DNA of 64,000 nucleotides from Actinomadura sp. K4S16 (GTDB lineage Bacteria; Actinomycetota; Actinomycetes; Streptosporangiales; Streptosporangiaceae), in assembly GCF_008327685.1 (NCBI RefSeq), contig NZ_BDDE01000024.1:164913-228912 (forward strand), written 5' to 3'. The notes under the pieces were generated by a model. The model made no database searches and had not been told where the DNA came from. It was given only the letters and a program-made list of their open reading frames with translations. Each line of letters opens with the position of its first letter. The stretch's first letter is position 1. Both the position numbers and the translations under genes were made by a program. Positions 51,726-59,875 of the stretch are shown piece by piece.

Positions 51726-51749
51726 CAAATGAGACTCCAGTCTCATTTG
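51726..51749. promoter_or_regulatory. Perfect 24-bp palindromic operator
   Basis: CAAATGAGACT, a 2-nt spacer, then AGTCTCATTTG: two perfectly complementary 11-bp arms in an AT-rich patch between the divergent DsbA-fold and aldehyde dehydrogenase genes. Size and symmetry fit a TetR-family repressor site; no regulator gene is adjacent. Confidence 0.75.
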
Positions 51750-51843
51750 CTCTTGCCAACGCCCGGGGACGTCATGCGATGCTGTGGCCAAGCAAGCATT
51801 CGGTTACCCGCGTCGGCCCTTCGGGCAGGGGAGGCACAGCAGC

Positions 51844-53286
51844 ATGCGCGAGCACGATCGGCTGTTCATCGGAGGCGAGTGGGCCGCACCGGCCGGCACC
51901 GGCGTGATCGACGTCGTGTCCCCGCACACGGAGGAGGTCATCGGGCGGGTGCCCGAGGGCACCGAGGCCGACATCGACGCGGCCGTCGCGGCGGCGCGGC
52001 GCGCCTTCGACGAGGGCCCCTGGCCGCGGATGACCCCCGCCGAGCGCGCCGAGATCGTCGGCCGGCTCTCCGCGATCTACGCCGAGCGGCAGCAGGAGAT
52101 GGCCGACCTCGTCACCGCCGAGATGGGCTCGCCCATCATGTTCTCGGTGTTCGGGCAGGCCGCCATCCCGCAGATGGTGCTCCAGTACTACGTGGACCTC
52201 GCCGCCGCCTACACCTGGGAGGAGGAGCGGCAGGGCATGCTGGGCCCGGTCACGGTCACCCAGGAGCCGGTCGGCGTCGTCGCGGCGATCGTCCCGTGGA
52301 ACGTCCCGCAGTTCACGCTGATGCTCAAGCTCGCCCCCGCGCTCATCGCCGGCTGCACCGTCGTGGCCAAGCCCTCCCCCGAGACCCCCCTCGACACCTA
52401 CCTGCTCGCCGAGTGGATCCGCGAGGCGGGCATCCCCGAGGGCGTCGTCAACTTCGTCCCGGCCGGACGCGAGGTCGGCGCCTACCTCGTCGCGCACCCC
52501 GACGTCGACAAGGTGTCCTTCACCGGCTCCACCGCCGCCGGACGCAAGATCGGCGCGGTCTGCGGCGAGCAGCTCAAGCGGGTCACCCTCGAACTCGGCG
52601 GCAAGTCCGCCGCGATCATCCTGGACGACGCGGACCTCGCCGCCACCGTCGAGGGCTTCAAGCTCGCCTCGCTGATGAACAACGGCGAGGCGTGCGCGGC
52701 CCAGACCCGCATCCTCGCCTCCCGCCGCCGCTACGACGAGGTCGCCGACGCGCTCGCGACCATGGTGAGCGGCCTCAACGTGGGCGACCCCGCCGACTAC
52801 GGCTGCGAGATCGGCCCGCTGGTCGCCAAGCGGCAGCAGGAGCGCGTGGAGAACTACATCCGGATCGGCCAGGACGAGGGCGCCAAGATCATCACCGGCG
52901 GCCTGAACCGCCCGCACGACCGCGGCTGGTACGTCGCGCCCACCGTCTTCGGCGACGTCGGCAACGACATGCGCATCGCCCGCGAGGAGATCTTCGGCCC
53001 GGTCCTCGTCCTCATCCCCTACGAGGACGAGGCCGACGCCATCAAGATCGCCAACGACAGCGACTACGGCCTCGGCGGCTCGGTGTGGACCTCCGACGTC
53101 GACCACGGCGTGGAGGTCGCCCGCCGCATCCGCACCGGGAGCTGCGGCGTCAACATGTACACCCTCGACCCGAACACTCCGTTCGGCGGCTACAAGAACA
53201 GCGGCCTCGGCCGCGAACTCGGCCCCGAGGGCCTGCACGCCTACCTGGAGCACAAGTCCATCCCCCACCCGGCCCCCGCCGGCTGA
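51844..53286 (+). CDS. NAD(P)-dependent aldehyde dehydrogenase
   Basis: This 480-aa aldehyde dehydrogenase has general base Glu250 in LELGGKS, nucleophile Cys284 in NNGEACAAQTR, and PWNVPQF/FTGSTAAG cofactor motifs. Substrate range is unclear; the closest pattern is the broad betaine/phenylacetaldehyde-type group. The ATG follows GGGGAGG by 10 nt. The perfect palindrome at 51726 lies in its upstream region, and a strong hairpin follows the stop. Confidence 0.93.
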   Translation: MREHDRLFIGGEWAAPAGTGVIDVVSPHTEEVIGRVPEGTEADIDAAVAAARRAFDEGPWPRMTPAERAEIVGRLSAIYAERQQEMADLVTAEMGSPIMFSVFGQAAIPQMVLQYYVDLAAAYTWEEERQGMLGPVTVTQEPVGVVAAIVPWNVPQFTLMLKLAPALIAGCTVVAKPSPETPLDTYLLAEWIREAGIPEGVVNFVPAGREVGAYLVAHPDVDKVSFTGSTAAGRKIGAVCGEQLKRVTLELGGKSAAIILDDADLAATVEGFKLASLMNNGEACAAQTRILASRRRYDEVADALATMVSGLNVGDPADYGCEIGPLVAKRQQERVENYIRIGQDEGAKIITGGLNRPHDRGWYVAPTVFGDVGNDMRIAREEIFGPVLVLIPYEDEADAIKIANDSDYGLGGSVWTSDVDHGVEVARRIRTGSCGVNMYTLDPNTPFGGYKNSGLGRELGPEGLHAYLEHKSIPHPAPAG

Positions 53287-53294
53287 CCTCCGCG

Positions 53295-53325
53295 GTTCCC
53301 GCGCGCCCACCGGGCGCGCGGGAAC
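53295..53325. terminator. Strong hairpin terminator after aldehyde dehydrogenase
   Basis: Arms 53295-53308 and 53312-53325 (GTTCCCGCGCGCCC and its exact complement) form a perfect 14-bp stem with a 3-nt loop, 8 bp after the stop. Confidence 0.8.
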
Positions 53326-53379
53326 GCCCGCAGGCCGGGGCGCGACCGCGCCGATTCCACCTTGGCGGCGCGGTGGCCG

Positions 53380-53385
53380 TACCGT
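53380..53385 (+). promoter_or_regulatory. -10 box of the SMC-like operon
   Basis: TACCGT ends 8 nt before the GTG start at 53394; no ribosome site is present, so the operon mRNA is probably leaderless. Confidence 0.45.
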
Positions 53386-53393
53386 AGTGCGCC

Positions 53394-54614
53394 GTGTCCT
53401 CTGTGTCCCCTGCCTCCGACAACGCGGCCGCCAGCCTCGACGACGTCCTGGTCGGCGAGGCCGTGCTGGGCGTCTACCGCCAGATGTTCGCGGCGCTGGC
53501 CCGCGACAGCGGCGCCGTCGTCGACGACCCGGAGCTCGTGGACGTCGCCGAGACGCTGCTCGCGGCGTTCGCCGACGCGGGCGAGGACGGGCTGAGCCGC
53601 GAGCAGATGCGGTACGTGTGCCGCCGCTACCCGGCCGAGGTCTTCGAGAACCGGCTGCGGGTGCTCAAGGGGCTCGGCGCCGTCCGCGAGGTGTTCCCCA
53701 AGCCGAACCAGCTGCGCTACAGGGCCTCGTTCACGAGCGTCGTCGGGCTGATGTTCGTCCGGCGGATGATGCTTGACGGCGGCCAGAGCGAGATGCACCG
53801 GCTCCTCGCGCTGGAGCAGCTCAACGTGGCCGACCCGCGCATGACGCCCGAGCAGGCCCGCGACGGCGCGGACGGCCTCGCCCGCGCGTTCCGGCTGTGG
53901 AGCGTCGAGCTGGTCACCCTCACCAACGGCACCATCGAGGAGCTCCGGGAGCAGGCGCCGAAGCTCTGGGGCACCGAGGAGATCCTGCTGCGCGCCGAGC
54001 GGCTGCACGGCGCGATCCTGCGCCGCTGGCCGCAGCTCGACCGCACCTGCACCGACCTGCGCGCCGCCATCTACGCCTACGGCGACGCCTCCCGCCGCGC
54101 CGCCGCCCGGCTGTCGGACTCGGCGGGCACGACCCGCAACCTGACCCTCCTGCCGCCCGAGACGTGGCGCACCTTCACCCGCACCGCGTCCCGCGAGGAC
54201 CTCGCCGCCGTCCTGGACGGGTTCGTCTTCGACGCGCCCGCGCCGTGGCACGAGCCGTCCGCCGTGGTGACGGCCGTGGAGGACGGCCCGCGCGCCACGC
54301 CCCCGCGTCCCGCGCCGCCCCGCCCGTCGGTCCCGGACCCGGGCCTGTCGGGCGACACCGGCTCGGACACGGCCGCGGCGGAGAGGCTCCGCGGCCTGGC
54401 CGAGCAGATCCTCCGCGGCCACGACGCGATCGCGGTCGAGGACGTCCTCGCCCACGACTGGGCCACGGCCCGCCGCATGCTCGCGGACCTGTCGTCCATC
54501 CACCTGCACCCCGAACTGCCCTACCGCCTCGTCTGGTCCGACGGCCTGGCGGTGCGTCCGGAGGGCTCCCCGACATGGGTGTCCCCGGGCCGGTTCGAAA
54601 GGACGGACCGGTGA
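53394..54614 (+). CDS. Kleisin-like/JetA-like protein of an SMC-type complex
   Basis: This 406-aa protein is first in the SMC operon. A winged-helix-like segment lies at about 60-110 (GLSREQMRYVCRRYPAEVFENRLRVLKGLG). A long helical middle follows, then a flexible Pro/Ala/Asp-rich linker (about 293-320) and a second short winged-helix-like C-terminal domain (EDVLAHDWATARRMLADL). Two end domains with a flexible middle match the kleisin design of MukF and Wadjet JetA, which closes the ATPase ring. No enzyme motif is present. The assignment rests on architecture and gene order, not clear homology. Confidence 0.6.
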   Translation: MSSVSPASDNAAASLDDVLVGEAVLGVYRQMFAALARDSGAVVDDPELVDVAETLLAAFADAGEDGLSREQMRYVCRRYPAEVFENRLRVLKGLGAVREVFPKPNQLRYRASFTSVVGLMFVRRMMLDGGQSEMHRLLALEQLNVADPRMTPEQARDGADGLARAFRLWSVELVTLTNGTIEELREQAPKLWGTEEILLRAERLHGAILRRWPQLDRTCTDLRAAIYAYGDASRRAAARLSDSAGTTRNLTLLPPETWRTFTRTASREDLAAVLDGFVFDAPAPWHEPSAVVTAVEDGPRATPPRPAPPRPSVPDPGLSGDTGSDTAAAERLRGLAEQILRGHDAIAVEDVLAHDWATARRMLADLSSIHLHPELPYRLVWSDGLAVRPEGSPTWVSPGRFERTDR

Positions 54615-55144
54615 CCGTCGACCCGCATGTCCTGGCCCGCGCACGCGCCCGCGTCCTGGGCGGGCCGTCCGTCCCAGTGTCCGAGCCGGTGCCGCCGGGG
54701 ACGGTCGCCGCGGCGGACGGCGACCGCGTCTGGCTCCTGCCCGAGTGGCCGGACGGCGCGACGCCCGCGCTGCTGGAGGAGTACGACACCGCCCCCATGC
54801 CCCTGGACCGCGCAGGCCAGGCCCGCCGCGTCCTCGCCGCGGCCCTGCGCTGCTGCTGGACGCGCCTGGACGACGCCCCCTGGCCGGGCTCGCCGTCCAC
54901 GGTCGCGGACGTGCTGGAGGTGTACGCGGGCATGACGCGCGGCGACACCGACCTGGCCCGCCGCTGGGCGACCGGCGAGCTCCGCCGCCTGTCCGACACC
55001 GGCTGGCTGCTGCTGGACGAGTCCTCCGGCACCGTCCGCCCCGGTCCGCGGGTCGCGCTCTGGCCGGAAGGCTCCCTGGGGTCGCTGCGCGACCTCCTGC
55101 GCCGCCTCCCCGAACCCGGCACCGGGGAGGACGCGGGTGAGTGA
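54611..55144 (+). CDS. Small winged-helix (KITE-like) subunit 1 of SMC-type complex
   Basis: This 177-aa protein has a start GTG that overlaps the previous stop by GTGA. The C-terminal third reads like a winged helix (ATGELRRLSDTGWLLLDESSGTVRPGPRVALW). A helical N-terminal part includes a CCW and VLEVYAGMTRGD stretch. No known family was recognised. Position and size suggest one of the paired KITE-type subunits (MukE/JetB/ScpB-like) that bind the kleisin. Confidence 0.55.
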   Translation: MTVDPHVLARARARVLGGPSVPVSEPVPPGTVAAADGDRVWLLPEWPDGATPALLEEYDTAPMPLDRAGQARRVLAAALRCCWTRLDDAPWPGSPSTVADVLEVYAGMTRGDTDLARRWATGELRRLSDTGWLLLDESSGTVRPGPRVALWPEGSLGSLRDLLRRLPEPGTGEDAGE

Positions 55145-55793
55145 CATGTTCGAACCGGTGCTGCGGCCCTACGACGAGCGGCGCCGGGCGGAGCTCGTGG
55201 CGGCCTACATGGCGGTCGAGCACGCCGCCGAGCCGGTCTCGGAGGTGCGGTTCGCGGCGCTGCGGGAGCCGGCGCTGCGCAGGACGGTGGAGCAGATGCT
55301 CGCCCTGAGCGGGCGGACCCTCATCCGGTCGGAGCAGACCCGCTGGGTCTCCGGCTACCGCGACGACGTCGCCGCGGAGCTGGCCGCCGACCCCGAGTGC
55401 GTCCCGCCGGTGCGGGAGCGGGCCGTCCTGACCCTGGTGCTGATCCACTCGGTGGCGATCCCGAGGGCGGCGGGGCTGCTGGAGGACGACTCGTGGCTGT
55501 CGCCCCACCCGACGCCGCTGGACGAGCTGCGCCGCCGCACGCAGCTGCCGGTCGGGGAGCTGGAGTCGGCGCTGCGGCGGCTGCGGCTGGCCGGGCTGGT
55601 GTCGCAGGTGAAGGCGGGGGCGGACGACGCCGGGGGGTTCGTGCCGGGGCCGCAGTTCCACCGGCTGACCGGCGCCGCGCGAAGGCGTCTGCAAGAGGAG
55701 CTGATCCTGGCCGCCGGGCCGGACTCGCCGCTCGCGGCGGCGATCCGGGCGCGGCGCAGGGGGCGGGAACGCGAGCAGGGGGAGCACACATGA
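55137..55793 (+). CDS. Small winged-helix (KITE-like) subunit 2 of SMC-type complex
   Basis: This 218-aa protein has an 8-bp overlap with the gene before and an ATGA overlap with the ATPase gene. A helix-rich N-terminus is followed by a winged-helix-like segment at about 125-180 (TPLDELRRRTQLPVGELESALRRLRLAGLVSQV). The basic C-terminus (ARRRGREREQ) could touch DNA. It resembles JetB/DUF4194 and MukE in size and layout, but I could not match it to a family. Confidence 0.55.
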   Translation: MSDMFEPVLRPYDERRRAELVAAYMAVEHAAEPVSEVRFAALREPALRRTVEQMLALSGRTLIRSEQTRWVSGYRDDVAAELAADPECVPPVRERAVLTLVLIHSVAIPRAAGLLEDDSWLSPHPTPLDELRRRTQLPVGELESALRRLRLAGLVSQVKAGADDAGGFVPGPQFHRLTGAARRRLQEELILAAGPDSPLAAAIRARRRGREREQGEHT

Positions 55794-58700
55794 CGGCGGT
55801 CCTCGAACCGATGGTGACCGCGCGCGACGCCGAGAACGTCGTCGGCGACCGGACCCTCGTGGCCGTGCAGGCGGTGAACATCTCGCGGCTGTCGACGCAT
55901 CCGGTGCCGACCGTCCCGGGGACGCTCATCGTTGTGGCCGGGCAGGGGCCGAAGGACTCCAACGGCGCGGGCAAGTCCTCGTTCATCGCGGCCATCACCG
56001 CGCTGCTGGGGGACGAGCAGTGGCGGTTCGCATCGGGCGCGCGTGCGGTGGCGGAACTGCTGTTCAACGCGGAACTGGCCGCGCAGGGCGACAGCCAGTG
56101 GGCCAGCGCCGACCACGGGTACATCGTCGGGGTATTCGACCACGCCGAGCCCCCGGAGGGCGGCGGGGCCGCGGCGGAGGACGGGACCTCGGAGGACGGG
56201 ACCGCGGACGAGCACGGCGAGACCGCCGTGACCGTGTGGCTGCGGGTGAACGTCGACGCGCCGCACCTGGAGATCCGGTGGCGGCAGGGCGTCTACCTGG
56301 CGTCGGCCCCGTCCGAGGCCGACCGGGTGTCGCTGGCCGACCGGCTGTGGGCGAGCCTGCCGCGCAGCGCCGGGCGCCGCGACCTCGTCGCGAAGGACCT
56401 GTCCCGCGTGCTGTACGGGGGGCAGGTCCGGTGCGTGTCGTTCCTGTCGACGTCGGTGCGGTCCAAGGTCGCGACGAACCTGCTGTCGCAGCCGCTGAAC
56501 GAGATCAGCCCGGAGCGCATCTTCAGCGCGATCGCGGCGCTGACCGGGCTGGACCGGGAGCTGGAGGCAGAGCGCAAGTCCCGCGCGGAGGAGCACCGCG
56601 AGCGCGCCAAGGCCGCGGAGGCGGCCGAGCGGCTCGCCGAGTGGGAGCGGGAGGCGGCGAGCCTGCTGAAGACGTTCGACCGCCGCGACCGGGCCCGCGA
56701 CGAGGTGGCCGCGGCCGTGCGGCACTGGCGGACGCGGCAGGCCCGGCTGCTGGCGGACGCGGCCGAGGCCGACGCCGCGCACGCCGCCGACCAGGAGCGG
56801 CTGCACCGGGAGGGCGAGGAACTCGCCGCCGCGGCGAAGGCCGCCGAGAAGGAGATCGAGCAGCTCACCGGCGGCGCCCTGGAGGCGCAGCTCCAGGAGG
56901 CGGGCGCGGCGCTCGCCGAGCTGAAGGGCCAGGCCGACAAGCTCGGCGCCGACAAGGCCGTCGCCCGCAACCGCCTGGACGAGCTGCGCCGGCGCGTGTC
57001 GGCGCTGGAGGAGCGCCGCCGCGAGGCCGACGGGCGCGACCGCGACACCGCGCGCGCCGAGCTGGCGGAGGCCGAGGCCCGCCGGGACGAGGCCCAGCAG
57101 GAGTACGGGATGGCCAAGGGCGCCGTCGCCCGCGCGGAGCGGTCCCTGGCCGAGGCGGAGGCGGGCGAGGGCAGCGCGCCCGCGCAGATCCGCGCGCTGT
57201 CCGCCGCGGGCATCGCGGCGGTGGGCCTGCTGGACGCCGTGGAGCTGGCCGAGGACGTCCGGGAGCGCTGGGAGGCCGCCCTCTGGCCGTACCGGGAGGC
57301 CGTCGTCATTGGGGCGGACGACCTGGACGCCGCGGTCGCCGCCCTGGAGGGCATGCCCGGCTCCATGATCGTGCCCGCGGACGGCCCTGGGCCGCTCCCG
57401 GAGGGCGTGGCCTGCGAACCCGCGCCGGCCGGCTTCTTCGCCGCTCTCGAAGGGGACGGCACGGGGGCCGTGGTCGTCGGCGGGTTCGAGGAGCCCGTCA
57501 CGGGGCGCGTGGCCCGGGTCCAGGCGGCCAGGACGGCGGTGGATTCCGCCAAGGAGGCGCTGGAAAGCGCGCGGCAGGCCACGGCCGACGCCGCCGCCGA
57601 CGTGGCGCTGGCCGGGCGGCGGCTCGCGGGCGCGCGGGCGGCGGCCGAGCTGGAGGAGGTCCGCTCGGCGATGGCGGGGCTGCGCGAGGGCCTGGAGGAG
57701 CTGGGCGGCAGCGAGTCGCGGCTCGGCCCGCGCCTCGGGGCGGCGGAGCAGGCGCTGCGGCGGCTGCAAGCGAAGGCCGACACGCGCGCGCTGGAGGTCG
57801 ACCGGCTGCGCGGCCGCAAGGAGGGCCACGAGCGCGAGCGCGACAAGGTCCGCCGCGCCGCGTCCGAGCTGGCCGACAGGCGCGCCGCGCTCGGCCTGGA
57901 CGACCTGGAGAAGGCGTGGGGCGGCTCCCGCGAGGGCGCCGCCGAGTGGCTGTCCGGCCTGGACGAGGACGAGGCCACCTGGACGCCCGCCGAGTGGTGG
58001 CACACCGCCGAGAAGCACCTGTCGGAGGCGCTGCGGCGGGTCTTCCCCGACGGCCCGTCCGACGAGGACATGCCCGAGGAGATGCGGTTCCTGCTGCGCG
58101 AGCGCGCCGAGGGCGAGGGCCGCCGCACCGACCGCGAGCAGGCCACGTTCCCGCGCCTGGTGAAGGCGGTGGAGAGCTACCTGCGCCAGCAGGAGGACTA
58201 CGAGAAGCACCAGCGGCGGCAGATCGAGGTGCAGCTGTCGGCGCGCCGCGCCGACCTGGACAAGGCGCAGAAGGGCGCGACGGAGGCGGCGGGCGCGGCC
58301 GAGGCGCACCGCACGGCGCTGACGGCCGCGATCCGCGCGCGCCTGCAGCGGGTGTCGGAGGAGTTCGAGAAGCTGGACGTGGCGTACGGGGGGTACGGCG
58401 CGACGCTGGAGTTCCCCACGCCGGAGCAGCCGGGCGACCCCGAGCAGGAGTGGCGCTGGCGCGTCACGCCGAAATGGCGCCGCTCGGACGGGCAGCGGTA
58501 CGTCCCCTACAACCGCCGCGCCAACACCGCGCTCATGGACGAGAAGGCCGTCAAGCTGGTGTGCGCGGCGGCGCTCGCCAGCTCCGGCGGCGGCCGGCTG
58601 TGCCTCGTGCTGGACGAGCTCGGCCGCAACCTCGGCAAGGAGCACCGCAAGGAGGCGGTGGCGCTCTTCCGCAAGATCGGTGAGACGCACGGCATCACCG

Positions 58701-58939
58701 TCATCGGCGCCCTGCAGGACGACATGGAGCCGTACGCGATCGACGCGTGCGGCCAGTACGTGAAGCTGCGCCGCTCGTCCGACACGATGCCCTACAACGA
58801 GCCCCCGGTCGTCGTCGGCTACGACGAGCACGAGGCCCGCGTCCGCAAACTCGCCGACCACATCACCGCCGCCCGCCCCGACCCGGCCACGCCCGACCCG
58901 ACCGCCCCCGAACCTCGGCGGCCCCCCGAGGCGCGGTGA
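55790..58939 (+). CDS. SMC/MukB-like coiled-coil ATPase
   Basis: This 1049-aa ATPase has Walker A at about 55-63 (KDSNGAGKSS). Long Glu/Ala/Arg coiled coils run from about 200 to 470 and 575 to 850. A hinge-like globular domain lies near 470-575 (WEAALWPYREAVVIGADDLDAAVAALEG), recalling SMC hinges. Walker B is LCLVLDELGRN with D942 and E943. The usual LSGGE signature is not evident; the region reads ANTALMDEKAVKLVCAAAL. With the three upstream genes it forms a MukBEF/JetABC-like unit. No JetD-like topoisomerase-nuclease follows. Confidence 0.8.
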   Translation: MTAVLEPMVTARDAENVVGDRTLVAVQAVNISRLSTHPVPTVPGTLIVVAGQGPKDSNGAGKSSFIAAITALLGDEQWRFASGARAVAELLFNAELAAQGDSQWASADHGYIVGVFDHAEPPEGGGAAAEDGTSEDGTADEHGETAVTVWLRVNVDAPHLEIRWRQGVYLASAPSEADRVSLADRLWASLPRSAGRRDLVAKDLSRVLYGGQVRCVSFLSTSVRSKVATNLLSQPLNEISPERIFSAIAALTGLDRELEAERKSRAEEHRERAKAAEAAERLAEWEREAASLLKTFDRRDRARDEVAAAVRHWRTRQARLLADAAEADAAHAADQERLHREGEELAAAAKAAEKEIEQLTGGALEAQLQEAGAALAELKGQADKLGADKAVARNRLDELRRRVSALEERRREADGRDRDTARAELAEAEARRDEAQQEYGMAKGAVARAERSLAEAEAGEGSAPAQIRALSAAGIAAVGLLDAVELAEDVRERWEAALWPYREAVVIGADDLDAAVAALEGMPGSMIVPADGPGPLPEGVACEPAPAGFFAALEGDGTGAVVVGGFEEPVTGRVARVQAARTAVDSAKEALESARQATADAAADVALAGRRLAGARAAAELEEVRSAMAGLREGLEELGGSESRLGPRLGAAEQALRRLQAKADTRALEVDRLRGRKEGHERERDKVRRAASELADRRAALGLDDLEKAWGGSREGAAEWLSGLDEDEATWTPAEWWHTAEKHLSEALRRVFPDGPSDEDMPEEMRFLLRERAEGEGRRTDREQATFPRLVKAVESYLRQQEDYEKHQRRQIEVQLSARRADLDKAQKGATEAAGAAEAHRTALTAAIRARLQRVSEEFEKLDVAYGGYGATLEFPTPEQPGDPEQEWRWRVTPKWRRSDGQRYVPYNRRANTALMDEKAVKLVCAAALASSGGGRLCLVLDELGRNLGKEHRKEAVALFRKIGETHGITVIGALQDDMEPYAIDACGQYVKLRRSSDTMPYNEPPVVVGYDEHEARVRKLADHITAARPDPATPDPTAPEPRRPPEAR

Positions 58940-58975
58940 CGAGCCGGGCTCCGGTGACCGGCCCGGAACACGACG

Positions 58976-59013
58976 ACCGCGCCCCGGGCCGCGGCAGCGG
59001 CCCGGGGCGCGGT
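58976..59013. terminator. Bidirectional hairpin terminator
   Basis: Two perfect 17-bp arms (58976-58992, 58997-59013) around a GGCA loop lie between the convergent SMC operon and the ABC transporter operon. Confidence 0.85.
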
Positions 59014-59032
59014 GAGCGGCACAGGGGTGTCG

Positions 59033-59875
59033 TCAGTCTTCGGTGAGGCCCAGGCTTTCGGCCTCCTTCGTCACCTGGGCTGCGGCGGCGGACGAGCCCG
59101 CCGCGTCGAGTTCGTGGGCGAGCTCCTCCAGTTCGCTGCCCCCCGCCATGAGGGCGGTCAGCTCCTCGCGGGTGATCTCCTCCTTGGTGTGGTAGCCGAT
59201 GCTGCGCCCCCGGTTGAGGATCAGGAAGCGGTCGCCGACCGGGTAGGCGTGGTGCGGGTTGTGGGTGATGAAGACGACGGCGAGGCCCCGCTCCCGCGCC
59301 TGGACGATGTAGCGCAGCACCACCCCGGCCTGCTTGACGCCGAGCGCGGCGGTGGGCTCGTCCAGGACGAGGGCCTTCGCGCCGAAGTGGACGGCTCGGG
59401 CGATGGCCACGCACTGCCGCTCGCCGCCCGACAGCGTCCCGATGGGCTGGTCGACGTCGCGCAGGTCGATGCCCATCGCGGCCATCTCGCGGTGGGTGGT
59501 CTCGCGCATGGTCCCGACGTCCAGGCGGCCGAAGCGCCCGCGCAGCTCCGAACCGAGGAAGAAGTTGCGCCAGACCGGCATGAGCGGCACGACCGCGAGG
59601 TCCTGGTAGACGGTCGCGATGCCGCGGTCGAGCGCGTCGCGGGGCGACCCGAAGGCCACCTTCTCGCCCCGCACCTCGTAGGTCCCGCTGTCGTGGCGGT
59701 GCAGCCCGGCGACGACCTTGATGAGCGAGGACTTGCCGGCCCCGTTGTCGCCGAGGACGCAGGTGACCTCGCCGGCGGACGCCTCCAGGTCGACGTCGCG
59801 CAGCGCGATGACGTTGCCGTAGTTCTTGCCGACGCCGGTCAGCCTGATGAGCGGCGCCTCCTTCGCCTCCGTCAT
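59033..59875 (-). CDS. Sugar (probably inositol) ABC transporter ATP-binding protein
   Basis: This 280-aa single ATPase domain has Walker A GDNGAGKSS, signature LSGGERQ, Walker B LVLDEPT and H-loop ITHN. Family: carbohydrate-uptake-2 (RbsA-like), here half-length with one NBD. An Ala/Glu-rich C-terminal tail follows the NBD. The ATG overlaps the permease stop by ATGA (59872-59875). Linkage to iolD suggests myo-inositol as substrate (inference). Confidence 0.85.
   Translation of the reverse strand: MTEAKEAPLIRLTGVGKNYGNVIALRDVDLEASAGEVTCVLGDNGAGKSSLIKVVAGLHRHDSGTYEVRGEKVAFGSPRDALDRGIATVYQDLAVVPLMPVWRNFFLGSELRGRFGRLDVGTMRETTHREMAAMGIDLRDVDQPIGTLSGGERQCVAIARAVHFGAKALVLDEPTAALGVKQAGVVLRYIVQARERGLAVVFITHNPHHAYPVGDRFLILNRGRSIGYHTKEEITREELTALMAGGSELEELAHELDAAGSSAAAAQVTKEAESLGLTED

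Noticed and set aside
53394..58939. Complete Wadjet (JetABCD) defence locus
   Set aside because: No JetD-like topoisomerase/nuclease gene follows; after 58939 comes a terminator and an inositol-type transporter. I keep it as JetABC/MukBEF-like only.
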